Assembly (NCBI GenBank): GCA_964605235.1
Contig: CAZSBB010000072.1
Coordinates: 1-10,162, forward strand
Direction of reading: 5' to 3'
Origin: CAZSBB01 sp964605235
GTDB taxonomy: Bacteria; Planctomycetota; Phycisphaerae; Phycisphaerales; Phycisphaeraceae
Length of the DNA stretch: 10,162 nt
Positions 1 to 9,752 of the stretch are shown in pieces. The stretch's first letter is position 1. Every line of letters starts with the position of its first letter. Both the position numbers and the translations under genes were made by a program. The notes under the pieces were generated by a model. That model was given only the letters and a program-made list of their open reading frames with translations. It made no database searches and was not told where the DNA came from.

Positions 1-50
1 GTGCTCGGAGGCGTAACGCTGGATCGCCTGGAGGGTGATCTTGAGCGCGT
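1..50. other. Unassigned left-edge fragment, not continuous with nifJ
   Basis: These bases precede the recognisable nifJ sequence but cannot encode its missing N-terminus: in the nifJ frame there are TGA stops at 36-38 and 42-44. On the minus strand one frame is open throughout and reads ALKITLQAIQRYASEH, which looks like ordinary protein; plus frame 1 is also open. I do not recognise either peptide. GATCTTG at 37-43 is the exact reverse complement of CAAGATC at 65-71, a possible microhomology for a fold-back or chimeric join. It could be an assembly artefact at a contig end, or a genuine rearrangement that cut nifJ. Confidence 0.4.
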
Positions 51-51
51 T

Positions 52-3323
<3,272 letters not shown>

Positions 3324-3392
3324 ACGCGGGGTACGCCGCTCCCGCCGGCTTGTGTGTTCTGCATACGCGTTTGACCTCAAGGAATCCGGATC

Positions 3393-4388
3393 ATGAATCT
3401 GCGCACCAAATACCTGGGTTTTGACCTGCCTCATCCGGTCGTGCCGGGCGCTTCGCCGCTGACCGCCAACCTCGACAGCATCCGCCGGCTGGAAGACGCC
3501 GGGGCCCCGATGCTGGTGCTGCCCTCGCTGTTCGAGGAACAGATCGTCGAGGAACAACTGGCGTCCCACTTCGCCGAGGTGTTCCCCGCGGAAACCAATC
3601 CCGAAGGCCTGACCTACCTGCCGGGGGTCAACAGCTTCGAGAATGGGCCCGAGCAGTACCTGCGCCTGGTGCAGGCCGCCAGCGAGAAGACGGACATTCC
3701 AATCGTCGCCTCGCTCAACGGCTCGACCGCCGGCGGCTGGTTGCGCTATGCCGCGCTGATCGAGCAGGCGGGCGCCGCGGCGTTGGAACTGAACGTCTAC
3801 GACCTGCCGGTGCATGTGGAAGTGTCCAGCGCCGAGATCGAACAGCAGCAGATCGAGATGGTGCGCGAACTGAAACACACCCTGCACATTCCGCTGGCGG
3901 TCAAGCTGGCGCCGTACTACACCTCACTGCCGCAGTTCGCCTGCCAACTGCACACCGCCGGGGCCGACGCGCTGGTGATCTTCAATCGGTTCTATCAGCC
4001 GGACGTCGATCCGGAAGACCTGGAAATCGTGCCCTACGTGAAGCTCTCGGACAGCAACGAACTGCTGCTGCGCCTGCGCTGGCTGGCGGTGCTGTCGGGC
4101 CAGGTGACTTGTGACTACGCCTGCGCCGGCGGGGTGCACACCGAGTTGGACGTGCTCAAATCGGTGATGGCGGGCGCGCATGTCACCCAGGTCGTTTCCT
4201 GTCTGCTCAAGGAAGGCCCCCGGTATATCGCGCATCTGGTCAAGGAAACCGCCCGCTGGCTGACCGAGCATGAATACGAATCGCTCGCTCAGGCGCGGGG
4301 CAGCATGAATCTCGAACGCGGCCCCAACCGCCGGGCGTACGCCCGCGCCAACTACATGCAGGTGCTGCAGAGCTGGCGCTCGGAGTGA
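3393..4388 (+). CDS. Dihydroorotate dehydrogenase-like FMN TIM-barrel protein
   Basis: The 331-residue protein has the FMN-binding TIM-barrel pattern of dihydroorotate dehydrogenases: the N-terminal PGASPLT, ASLNG at 106-110, ELN at 132-134, AVKLAP with K171, IFNRFYQPD with N198, and CAGGVHT at 244-250 for FMN phosphate. Where true DHODs have N-x-S-C-P-N this protein has ELNVYDLP, so the usual Ser/Cys catalytic-base segment is not conserved. It is probably not a pyrimidine enzyme. From memory, paralogues of this kind are often found beside nifJ, and that is the arrangement here: it starts 69 bases after the nifJ stop with no terminator between, so co-transcription is likely. The ATG start is supported by AAGGA at 3379-3383, nine bases upstream. 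Strong downstream terminator at 4430-4458. Substrate and role are unknown; a flavin-dependent reductase linked to the same ferredoxin pool is inference. Confidence 0.88.
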   Translation: MNLRTKYLGFDLPHPVVPGASPLTANLDSIRRLEDAGAPMLVLPSLFEEQIVEEQLASHFAEVFPAETNPEGLTYLPGVNSFENGPEQYLRLVQAASEKTDIPIVASLNGSTAGGWLRYAALIEQAGAAALELNVYDLPVHVEVSSAEIEQQQIEMVRELKHTLHIPLAVKLAPYYTSLPQFACQLHTAGADALVIFNRFYQPDVDPEDLEIVPYVKLSDSNELLLRLRWLAVLSGQVTCDYACAGGVHTELDVLKSVMAGAHVTQVVSCLLKEGPRYIAHLVKETARWLTEHEYESLAQARGSMNLERGPNRRAYARANYMQVLQSWRSE

Positions 4389-4429
4389 TGAGCGCGCCGG
4401 CCCCGCAGGCGCCGCAACCTGAATCACGC

Positions 4430-4458
4430 TACCCCTGGTTCGCCGGGGGTATTTTTTT
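4430..4458 (+). terminator. Intrinsic terminator of the nifJ / DHOD-like unit
   Basis: A nine-base-pair stem (4430-4438 with 4443-4451, one T-G wobble) closes a TTCG tetraloop and is followed immediately by seven T residues (4452-4458). It sits 41 bases after the DHOD-like stop, in the right orientation to end that transcript. This is a textbook Rho-independent terminator, and it separates the upstream unit from the radical SAM gene. Confidence 0.93.
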
Positions 4459-4505
4459 CGCGCCCGATCGTGCGCCCCAGGGCAGCGGCGGGAGCGCCGG
4501 TTCGA

Positions 4506-4608
4506 TGTCACTTCGTGTCACTTTTGTCGGTGACATCAAGGGCGCGTTTTGTGACAAGTGCCGTGCTCAAAATGGTTTGTTGAATGTCACCTGCGCCGCA
4601 TGGTGACA
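4506..4608. promoter_or_regulatory. Cluster of six TGTCAC/GTGACA sites, probable operator array
   Basis: TGTCAC occurs at 4506-4511, 4516-4521 and 4585-4590, and its complement GTGACA at 4530-4535, 4551-4556 and 4603-4608. The first two are 10 bases apart and the first two complements 21 apart, about one and two helical turns, so they lie on matching faces of DNA. Two clean inverted repeats result: ATGTCAC (4505-4511) with GTGACAT (4530-4536), and TGTCACC (4585-4591) with GGTGACA (4602-4608, ten-base spacer). It lies after a terminator and upstream of the radical SAM gene, where a repressor or activator would act. The regulator is not in the window and I do not recognise the motif as a specific known box. 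The inverted repeats could instead form RNA hairpins. Confidence 0.5.
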
Positions 4609-4751
4609 CGCTTTTCGGCTGCGTCAGCGCCACGTAAATGCGTTCAGGCGGCGGGCGCGTCACTGCTCCCATCGGACCTGGACATCGATTGACAACCTGA
4701 GAAACCTGGTCTCTCGGGATAAAAAGACCGCCCTATTTCCGCCGGCATGCG

Positions 4752-4757
4752 TAGAAT
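4752..4757 (+). promoter_or_regulatory. Candidate -10 element for the radical SAM gene
   Basis: TAGAAT matches the sigma-70 -10 consensus at five of six positions and would give a short leader of about 25 bases before the ATG at 4790. No good -35 lies 16-18 bases upstream; the perfect TTGACA at 4689-4694 is far too distant to pair with it. TTGACA itself could pair with GATAAA at 4718-4723 only with a 23-base spacer. The call is tentative; an activator-dependent promoter is possible. Confidence 0.25.
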
Positions 4758-4780
4758 GCTCTGGAACGATTCTTTTTGGT

Positions 4781-4784
4781 GAGG
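4781..4784 (+). promoter_or_regulatory. Ribosome-binding site deciding the radical SAM start
   Basis: GAGG lies five bases before ATG 4790. A TTG codon at 4787 is also in frame, but it would leave only two bases after GAGG, so ATG 4790 (MELPRR) is the better start. Confidence 0.6.
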
Positions 4785-4789
4785 TTTTG

Positions 4790-6622
4790 ATGGAACTACC
4801 CCGCCGCGCGCGTGGAGACGAACTGCTTCGTCCTGGTGCATTACTGGACCTGCGGCTGCGGCTGCGGGTGTTGTCGGAACGTCATGACCTGACGAGCGTG
4901 ATTGCCTGCGCCTTTGACCATCGCACGCGCATGCTGCCCTTCATCTTTGCCGACACCCGCATGGCGCCTGCCGGGGTGCGGGCGATCGGCTCGGCGCTGG
5001 TGGACGCGGGATTCACCCGGACGCGCATCGTGCTCCAGCAGTGGAACCGGAACTTTCAGCCTGCGCGTATGAAGCTCGACGGGCGCGTGCCGGACCTGTT
5101 CATGGTGTCGAGCATGGGCATGCACTGCCAGCAGGCGATGCAGCTCATCCGCGATGTGAGCCGAATTGACGAAGCCCAGCGCCCGCTGATCATCGCCGGC
5201 GGGCCGGCGGCGGTCTACACGCCGTTCACCTTCTTCAGCGCCGACCCCGCCAACCCCGCTTCGGCGGATGTGGTGGTCACCGGCGAGGAATACGTGCTGC
5301 TGAGCCTGCTCGAAGCGGTGCTGAGCGTCCGCGCCCAGGGCGAGTCCATGCGCAGCGCCTTCGCCCGCGCCCGCCAGCAGGGCGCGCTCGACGACATCCC
5401 CGGACTGGTGTATCCGGTGCTCGATCGCAACCACCGCCCGGTGGAGTTGATCAACACCGGCGTGCAGCGGTTGCTGGGCGATCTGGATGAACTGCCCAGC
5501 CCGGTGCTCGGCTACCAACTGCTTGAAGCGCCCAGCCGGGGCACGGAACTCGCCTCGACCGCCCTGCCCGCCAACCGCGTGCGGCGGTACAGCCCGATCA
5601 GCTCGGTGGTGCTGACCTTCGGCTGCAAGTTCGCCTGCCCCTACTGCCCGATCCCCGCGTACAACCAGCGGCAGCATCGGCTCAAGAGCGGCGCCCGCAT
5701 CGCCGAGGAACTCGATCAACTGCAACAGACCTATGGCCTGCGGTATTTCTTCGGCGCCGACGACAATTTCTTCAACGATCATCAGCGCACGCTGGACATC
5801 GTCAACACGCTGGCGACCGCCGAACCCGAAGGACGGCCGCTGCGCTCGCGGGTGCGCTGGTTCACCGAGGTGACGGTGCATGACACGCTGAAGCTGCGTG
5901 AGCATCTGCCGCTGGTCCGCCGCGCCGGCTGCCGGGGCCTGTGGCTGGGCGTGGAGGACATGACGGCCACGCTGGTGAAGAAGGGACAGAGCGCGGACAA
6001 AACGATCGAAGCGTTCCGGCTGCTGTGTGAGGCGGGCATCGGCCCCAACCCGATGATGATGCATCACGACTCCCAGCCGCTGCTGTCGCGGCGCGGGAAC
6101 TACGGCATCCTCAACCAGGTCAATCAACTGCGCAAAGCCGGCGCGGTGTCGGTGCAGGTGCTGATGCTGGTGCCCGCTAATGGCTCGAACCTGTTCAACG
6201 GAACCTATGAATCGGGCCAGGCGTTCGAATCCGTGGCGGGCCGGCCGGTCGAGCCCTGGATGCATGACGGGAATTATGTGATCGCTTCGCACGCGCCCCG
6301 GCCGTGGGTCAAGCAGGTGAACCTGATGCTGGCGTACCTGTCGTTTTACAACCCGCTGGCGTTCCTGGCGTCGTTGCTGCGGCGCCAGAAGCTGGGGCTG
6401 CGGCCGGCGGGGATGCAGTTGGTGGGCATGCTGGGCTTGACGCAGAACGTGCGCCGGACGCTGGGCTGGACCTTCCGGCTGGCGACGGGGCGTTTTCGCC
6501 GCTCGACGCAGCCGCCGGCGTCGCCGCTGCCAGTGCGCTCGTTGCCCGACACCTCGGCCGCGGAGCCGACGACGCCGCCGCGGAGTTATGTGCAATTGGC
6601 GGTATCCGCGGGTCAACGTTGA
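4790..6622 (+). CDS. B12-binding-type radical SAM protein
   Basis: The 610-residue protein has the class B radical SAM layout. An N-terminal Rossmann-like region of about 200 residues has the IIAGGPA motif (G137, G138, P139) typical of cobalamin-binding domains in this family. The radical SAM core follows, with FGCKFACPYC giving cluster ligands C279, C283 and C286 in C-x3-C-x2-C spacing. YFFGADDNFF (319-328) corresponds to the DDNF segment usual in B12 radical SAM enzymes. The C-terminal part contains a hydrophobic stretch (about 510-530) and a basic, proline-rich tail. I do not see a DxHxxG motif, as is common in this class. MMMHHDSQ (422-429) is an unusual Met/His cluster. Such enzymes do methylations or ring rearrangements in lipid, pigment or natural-product pathways; the substrate here cannot be read. 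The gene stands alone: a 400-base gap upstream, and a convergent gene 135 bases downstream. The hydrophobic C-terminus hints at a lipid substrate or membrane association (inference). Confidence 0.9.
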   Translation: MELPRRARGDELLRPGALLDLRLRLRVLSERHDLTSVIACAFDHRTRMLPFIFADTRMAPAGVRAIGSALVDAGFTRTRIVLQQWNRNFQPARMKLDGRVPDLFMVSSMGMHCQQAMQLIRDVSRIDEAQRPLIIAGGPAAVYTPFTFFSADPANPASADVVVTGEEYVLLSLLEAVLSVRAQGESMRSAFARARQQGALDDIPGLVYPVLDRNHRPVELINTGVQRLLGDLDELPSPVLGYQLLEAPSRGTELASTALPANRVRRYSPISSVVLTFGCKFACPYCPIPAYNQRQHRLKSGARIAEELDQLQQTYGLRYFFGADDNFFNDHQRTLDIVNTLATAEPEGRPLRSRVRWFTEVTVHDTLKLREHLPLVRRAGCRGLWLGVEDMTATLVKKGQSADKTIEAFRLLCEAGIGPNPMMMHHDSQPLLSRRGNYGILNQVNQLRKAGAVSVQVLMLVPANGSNLFNGTYESGQAFESVAGRPVEPWMHDGNYVIASHAPRPWVKQVNLMLAYLSFYNPLAFLASLLRRQKLGLRPAGMQLVGMLGLTQNVRRTLGWTFRLATGRFRRSTQPPASPLPVRSLPDTSAAEPTTPPRSYVQLAVSAGQR

Positions 6623-6757
6623 ACTGCCCCGCCCGTCATTGGGCCGCAAACCACCGCAGCAGCACGCCACAAAGCAGGATGCGCCACGACCACGCGGGCA
6701 GGCTGGTATCCTCGCAGTCGTATGCGTTGACGCGCTTTGGCTGACGCGCGCGAAGCG

Positions 6758-8311
6758 TTAAGCAGAGGAAGATCCGCGGGCGCCCGGGTCCGCTGGAAGT
6801 GAGCTGGATGGGGGAGCCGGGGGAGCCGGAGGCGTCGGGGGAACCGGGGGAGCGGGTTCGGGGGCGAGTGGCGGTGCGGTCAGTGCGGCACGGATATCCG
6901 CTTCGTCGGCGGCATGCGCCAGGATGGTCACCTGATCCCAACCTTGCAGACAGGTCCCGCCTTTGGGCACGATGACCTGAGCGCCGCGGGTGATGAGCGT
7001 AATCACCGAGCCGGCGGGCAGTTTGAGGTCCGCAATGCGGGGGCCCTGCCGGTGCTGGGGGCCGGGGATGTCCACCACCATGAGGTCCATGTCGCTCTTG
7101 GCCATGGTGATCAGTTCCAGGTTGTAGAGCGGCTTGGGGCGCGACTGCGTGGACAGTTTGAGCCAGCGGGCGACCGCGCCCAGGGTGGAGCCCTGAAACG
7201 CCACCGACAGGATGACCACGAAAAACACCAGGTTGAAAATATCCTGCCCCACGGGCATGTCCGCAGCGATGGGATAGGTCGCCAGGACAATCGGGACAGC
7301 TCCGCGCAAACCCGCCCAGGAGATGAAGATTTTGTGCCGGGGTTCGAGGTTCATGCCCAGGGTGCCCAACCAGACGGCAGCCGGGCGGGCGATGAGCGCC
7401 AGGACCAGGAACAGCACCACGCCGTCCACCCACACGCCGGACCATTGGCGGGGAAACACCAGCAGGCCGAGCATGACGAACATGACGGTGTCGGCGATGG
7501 TCGCCAGGGCGGAGGTGAAGTTGGCGACGCCCTGGCGGTGAATGAAGGGCCGATTGCCCATGACGAAGCCGGCGATGAAGACCGCCAGCATGGCGCTGGC
7601 GCGGGCGAGTTCCGCCAGGCCGAAGGTCAGCAGCACCACCGCCAGGGAGAGGATGTAGTAATGCCCGCGATCCTGCAGCCGCAGCCGATTGAACAGCCAG
7701 ACGGCGGCATGGCCCAGCAGCCACCCGATCGCCACCCCGGCGGCAAACTTCCAGATGAAGACCAGCACGACGATGTACCAGCGGGTGGCGCCGGCGGTCA
7801 GGGCCTGGATGACGGCCACGGTCAGCAGAATCGCCACCGGGTCATTGGCGGCGCTTTCGACTTCCACCGTGGCGGACAGGCGGGGCGGCAGCGTCTGGCG
7901 GCGCAGGATGGAAAAGGTCGCGGCGGCGTCGGTGGAGGAAATGACCACCGCCAGCAACATGGCTTTTTCCAGCGGCCAGCGCAGCGCGCCCCAGAGGATG
8001 ATGAAAGTGGTCAGCGCGGTGAGCAGGACGCCCCAGGTCGCCAGGCCGCCCGCAGGCAGCGCCACGGCGCGAAAGCTGTCGCGGCGAGTGGCGAAACCGC
8101 CTTGAAAAAGGATGAACATCAGGGCGATGTTGGCGATCTGGTTGGTCAGGTGGACGTCGTCGAAATGCCACCAGCCCAGCACATCGCTGCCGAAGACGAT
8201 GCCCGCCGCCAGGGCGATGAGAATGACCGGCACGCTCCAGCGATCGAGCATGGCGGCGACGAGCACCACCACCAGCAGGATCAGCGGTCCAACCAGATAC
8301 AGCTCATTCAT
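6758..8311 (-). CDS. Potassium (or sodium)/proton antiporter, CPA1 / NhaP2 (CvrA) type
   Basis: The 517-residue inner-membrane protein exchanges monovalent cations for protons, serving pH and potassium/sodium balance. Roughly a dozen hydrophobic segments fill residues 1-380. The CPA1 signatures are ISSTDAAATFSILR (T127, D128) and ESAANDPVAILLT, whose N156-D157 pair is the ion-binding ND motif of electroneutral antiporters. A cytoplasmic region with an RCK_C (TrkA-C)-like stretch (about 398-468, DLKLPAGSVITLITRG) follows, as in NhaP2 proteins. The last ~40 residues are proline-rich with five XPP repeats, which I would not expect in the family. A GTG in frame at 8335 would add eight residues, but ATG 8311 has GGAG eight bases upstream, so I chose it. 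The gene converges on the radical SAM gene and diverges from the acetyltransferase gene. No T-run terminator follows the TAA. K+ versus Na+ specificity cannot be told. Confidence 0.92.
   Translation of the reverse strand: MNELYLVGPLILLVVVLVAAMLDRWSVPVILIALAAGIVFGSDVLGWWHFDDVHLTNQIANIALMFILFQGGFATRRDSFRAVALPAGGLATWGVLLTALTTFIILWGALRWPLEKAMLLAVVISSTDAAATFSILRRQTLPPRLSATVEVESAANDPVAILLTVAVIQALTAGATRWYIVVLVFIWKFAAGVAIGWLLGHAAVWLFNRLRLQDRGHYYILSLAVVLLTFGLAELARASAMLAVFIAGFVMGNRPFIHRQGVANFTSALATIADTVMFVMLGLLVFPRQWSGVWVDGVVLFLVLALIARPAAVWLGTLGMNLEPRHKIFISWAGLRGAVPIVLATYPIAADMPVGQDIFNLVFFVVILSVAFQGSTLGAVARWLKLSTQSRPKPLYNLELITMAKSDMDLMVVDIPGPQHRQGPRIADLKLPAGSVITLITRGAQVIVPKGGTCLQGWDQVTILAHAADEADIRAALTAPPLAPEPAPPVPPTPPAPPAPPSSSLPADPGARGSSSA
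6809..6853 (-). repeat. Five 9-base repeats coding XPP in the antiporter tail
   Basis: Residues 487-501 of the antiporter read APP-VPP-TPP-APP-APP. Each unit is nine bases (NNN-CCN-CCN on the minus strand), so the run is a degenerate in-frame tandem repeat. It is likely prone to copy-number change by slippage and makes an extended, disordered cytoplasmic tail. Confidence 0.8.
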
Positions 8312-8319
8312 GACCCATG

Positions 8320-8323
8320 CTCC
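8320..8323 (-). promoter_or_regulatory. Ribosome-binding site deciding the antiporter start
   Basis: GGAG on the minus strand sits eight bases before ATG 8311. It lies inside the longer GTG-started alternative (8335), which argues for the shorter protein. Confidence 0.65.
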
Positions 8324-8469
8324 GCGCGGGGACACCGGGAACGCTTGAGAAACGTCGGTCGATCAGGTCGCGCTGCTGCCAATTATTGCCGGTGGAGGTT
8401 GCCCGCGGGACGCCGGCTGCGAAAATATGGTCCTGATTCACACCGAGCCCACGACTGGTCCTAACTTGG

Positions 8470-8484
8470 CGTGCCGGGGGCACG
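8470..8484 (+). other. Small hairpin in the acetyltransferase leader
   Basis: CGTGCC (8470-8475) and GGCACG (8479-8484) pair perfectly around a GGG loop, just before the ribosome-binding site of the AAC(3)-type gene. There is no T-run, so it is not an intrinsic terminator. It could tune translation or mRNA stability, or be chance in GC-rich DNA. The divergent intergenic region (8312-8509) shows no convincing -35/-10 pair; TTGCCC followed 16 bases later by GAAAAT (about 8399-8426) is the best weak candidate. Confidence 0.3.
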
Positions 8485-8494
8485 GCAGGTCAAC

Positions 8495-8498
8495 AGGA
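8495..8498 (+). promoter_or_regulatory. Ribosome-binding site of the AAC(3)-type gene
   Basis: AGGA lies 11 bases before ATG 8510. An in-frame GTG at 8471 would add 13 residues, but it lies inside the leader hairpin, so ATG 8510 is preferred. Confidence 0.5.
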
Positions 8499-8509
8499 TA
8501 ACTGGACCT

Positions 8510-9250
8510 ATGCCCGACCATCATCACACGGTTGCAGATTTAACGGCGGCGCTGCGCCGGCTGGGGGTGCAGGCGGGCGACATGCTGTTCGTGCATTCCT
8601 CGTTTCGCAGCCTGGGACCTGTGGCGGGCGGGGCCGGGGTGGTGGTGGAGGCGTTGGAACGTGCAACAGCGCCGGGGGGATTGATCCTGATGCCCAGCTT
8701 CAACCTGGTGCCGATGGACCAGCGGCTGGCGACCTGGAACGTGGCGCAGACGCCTTCGACGGTGGGTTGGCTGACGGAATTTTTTCGGCAAATGCCGGGC
8801 ACACTGCGTTCAAACCACTATTCCCATGCGGTGGCGGCGCGGGGAGACGCGGCAGCGGGATTTCTGGCGCGGGCCGCGGAGCAGGACGGTTTGGCGTCGC
8901 CGTGGGATCGGCCGGGCTTCGGGTGGACCTACGGCTCGGGATCGCCGTTGCTGCGGGCCTATCAGGAAGGTGGAAAGCTGCTGTTGCTGGGGGCGCCGTA
9001 CAAATCGGTGACGCATATCCACATGGTGGAAGTGCTGCGGTGGAATCGGCTGCGGCAGACGGAGCCGGGCGCCCCCTACCGCTTCGCGCTGCGACAGGAG
9101 CTGGGGGAATGGTGGGAGTTGCTGGGCCGGGTGCGCTGCGGACGGGTTGGGCAGGCGGATTGCCGGCTGTTTGCGCTGCGGGATTTTGTGGACACGCTGC
9201 TGGCGGAAGTGGAAGCAAACCCGGAGCGTTGGTTTAACCCGTTGACGTAG
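8510..9250 (+). CDS. AAC(3)-family N-acetyltransferase
   Basis: The 246-residue protein belongs to the aminoglycoside 3-N-acetyltransferase (Antibiotic_NAT) family, whose members move an acetyl group from acetyl-CoA to an amine. Family features in order: an N-terminal helix (LTAALRRLGV), LFVHSSFRSLG with H29-S30-S31, AGGAGVVVEAL at 39-49, GGLILMPSF at 56-64, RSNHYSHAVAARG at 100-112 with the conserved His region, YGSGSPL at 141-147, GGKLLLLGAPYKSVTHIHMVE at 154-174 with H169, H171 and E174. It is slightly shorter than the usual 260-280 residues and ends soon after the core fold. It is a lone cytoplasmic gene with no integron, transposon or resistance neighbours, so it is probably a chromosomal housekeeping or natural-product acetyltransferase; aminoglycoside activity cannot be assumed. 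ATG chosen over an in-frame GTG at 8471 (see ribosome-binding site). Confidence 0.9.
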   Translation: MPDHHHTVADLTAALRRLGVQAGDMLFVHSSFRSLGPVAGGAGVVVEALERATAPGGLILMPSFNLVPMDQRLATWNVAQTPSTVGWLTEFFRQMPGTLRSNHYSHAVAARGDAAAGFLARAAEQDGLASPWDRPGFGWTYGSGSPLLRAYQEGGKLLLLGAPYKSVTHIHMVEVLRWNRLRQTEPGAPYRFALRQELGEWWELLGRVRCGRVGQADCRLFALRDFVDTLLAEVEANPERWFNPLT

Positions 9251-9454
9251 GCGGGGGTTTGAGACCGTTTAGCAAGGATGCGGTGGCGCAGCGGGCAGCA
9301 CGTGGCGGCATCGGTCGGGTGCTGGCAACAGACGGCCGAGCCGGGTAGATCGGCTGCGCGGGTGGGCAGCTCGGCGATGACGCCAGCATCGTTGAGTGGG
9401 TGTCGGGTGAGCGCGACGATGGAGTGAACGGGCTGTTGGGAATGGGATTGGGGT

Positions 9455-9493
9455 AAAAAAAACAACCCCGCGAGCTTTAGGCTCACGGGGTTG
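9455..9493 (-). terminator. Intrinsic terminator of the rRNA operon
   Basis: Read on the minus strand, a 13-base-pair stem (9463-9475 with 9481-9493, one G-U wobble) with a five-base loop is followed by eight T residues (9462-9455). It begins six bases after the 5S 3' end. It is a strong Rho-independent terminator for the 23S-5S transcript. It has no T-run on the plus side, so it does not obviously serve the convergent acetyltransferase gene. Confidence 0.93.
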
Positions 9494-9498
9494 AAAAA

Positions 9499-9606
9499 GC
9501 CGGCAATGACCTACTTTCCCGCTGTTACAGTATCATCGGCGCGGCGGGCTTAACTGCTGAGTTCGGGATGGGATCAGGTGTGACCCCGCCGCTATGGTCA
9601 CCGGCA
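9499..9606 (-). rRNA. rrf: 5S ribosomal RNA
   Basis: The minus strand gives a complete 5S rRNA of about 108 bases. The ends pair as helix I (GCCGG near 9605-9601 with CCGGC at 9499-9503). The hallmark core CACACCTGATCCCATCCCGA and the conserved AACTCAG, GCCGATGATACTGT and GAAAGTAGGTCA segments are all present. It sits downstream of 23S in the usual bacterial order and directly before a terminator. The ends are set by the helix and may be off by one to three bases. Confidence 0.96.
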
Positions 9607-9752
9607 AGTCAGGGCGAAGCGGTCAAGCTGCGCCCTGATTATTTGGCAGGTGGTTTGGTTGGGTTGTGCCTCCCGTTGGGGAGGGTGCAATCTCGAAAAA
9701 AGATGCTAAATCTTGGGAGCGCCACGGCCGTATGGAACGGTCCGTGGTCGGC
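9607..9752 (-). other. 23S-5S spacer with two hairpins
   Basis: About 146 bases separate the rRNA genes, and no tRNA is recognisable in it. On the transcript one hairpin is made by 9742-9747/9738-9740 with 9728-9730/9722-9727: nine pairs with one bulged base and a seven-base loop, just after the 23S 3' end. A second, imperfect hairpin spans 9664-9690 with a short loop. These are likely processing sites for RNase III or RNase E type enzymes in pre-rRNA maturation (inference from position). Confidence 0.6.

Larger units (their letters stand above)
4389..4789. other. 400-base intergenic region, no gene supported
   Basis: This gap between the DHOD-like gene and the radical SAM gene holds, in order, the intrinsic terminator (4430-4458), a cluster of six TGTCAC/GTGACA elements (4506-4608), an undistinguished stretch (about 4610-4685), a TTGACA (4689-4694), a TAGAAT (4752-4757) and the radical SAM ribosome-binding site (4781-4784). 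The only sizeable plus-strand reading frame (ATG 4388, stop near 4606) runs through the terminator hairpin and the repeat cluster, so I do not call it. The minus frame at 4644-4841 overlaps the start of the radical SAM gene and has no recognisable features. Confidence 0.75.

Noticed and set aside
4388..4606. Plus-strand frame overlapping the DHOD-like stop as TGATG, encoding about 72 residues with a CDKC motif
   Set aside because: It would read straight through the intrinsic terminator and the TGTCAC/GTGACA cluster; the composition is low-complexity at the start and I see no family features.
4689..4694. Perfect TTGACA as a -35 box
   Set aside because: No -10 element lies 16-18 bases downstream; the nearest candidates are at 23 and about 57 bases.
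4841..6670. Long minus-strand open frame (609 residues) opposite the radical SAM gene
   Set aside because: Its product is a His/Arg/Gln-rich shadow with no domain pattern, while the plus strand has clear radical SAM motifs.
6636..6740. Minus-strand tail reading WSWRILLCGVLLRWFAAQ that resembles a membrane segment
   Set aside because: It has no nearby ATG or GTG with a ribosome-binding site, and the frame upstream is only the shadow of the antiporter gene.
6914..8464. Plus-strand frame of 516 residues opposite the antiporter
   Set aside because: It is His/Gln/Asp-rich antisense sequence to a clear membrane transporter.
9277..9350. tRNA-like start (GCGGTGGCGCAGCGGGCAG) downstream of the acetyltransferase gene
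   Set aside because: No T-loop GTTCGAATC-type sequence or closing acceptor strand follows at the right distance.
9076..9486. Minus-strand frame of 136 residues between 5S and the acetyltransferase gene
   Set aside because: It starts inside the rRNA terminator hairpin and overlaps the acetyltransferase 3' end; no recognisable domain.
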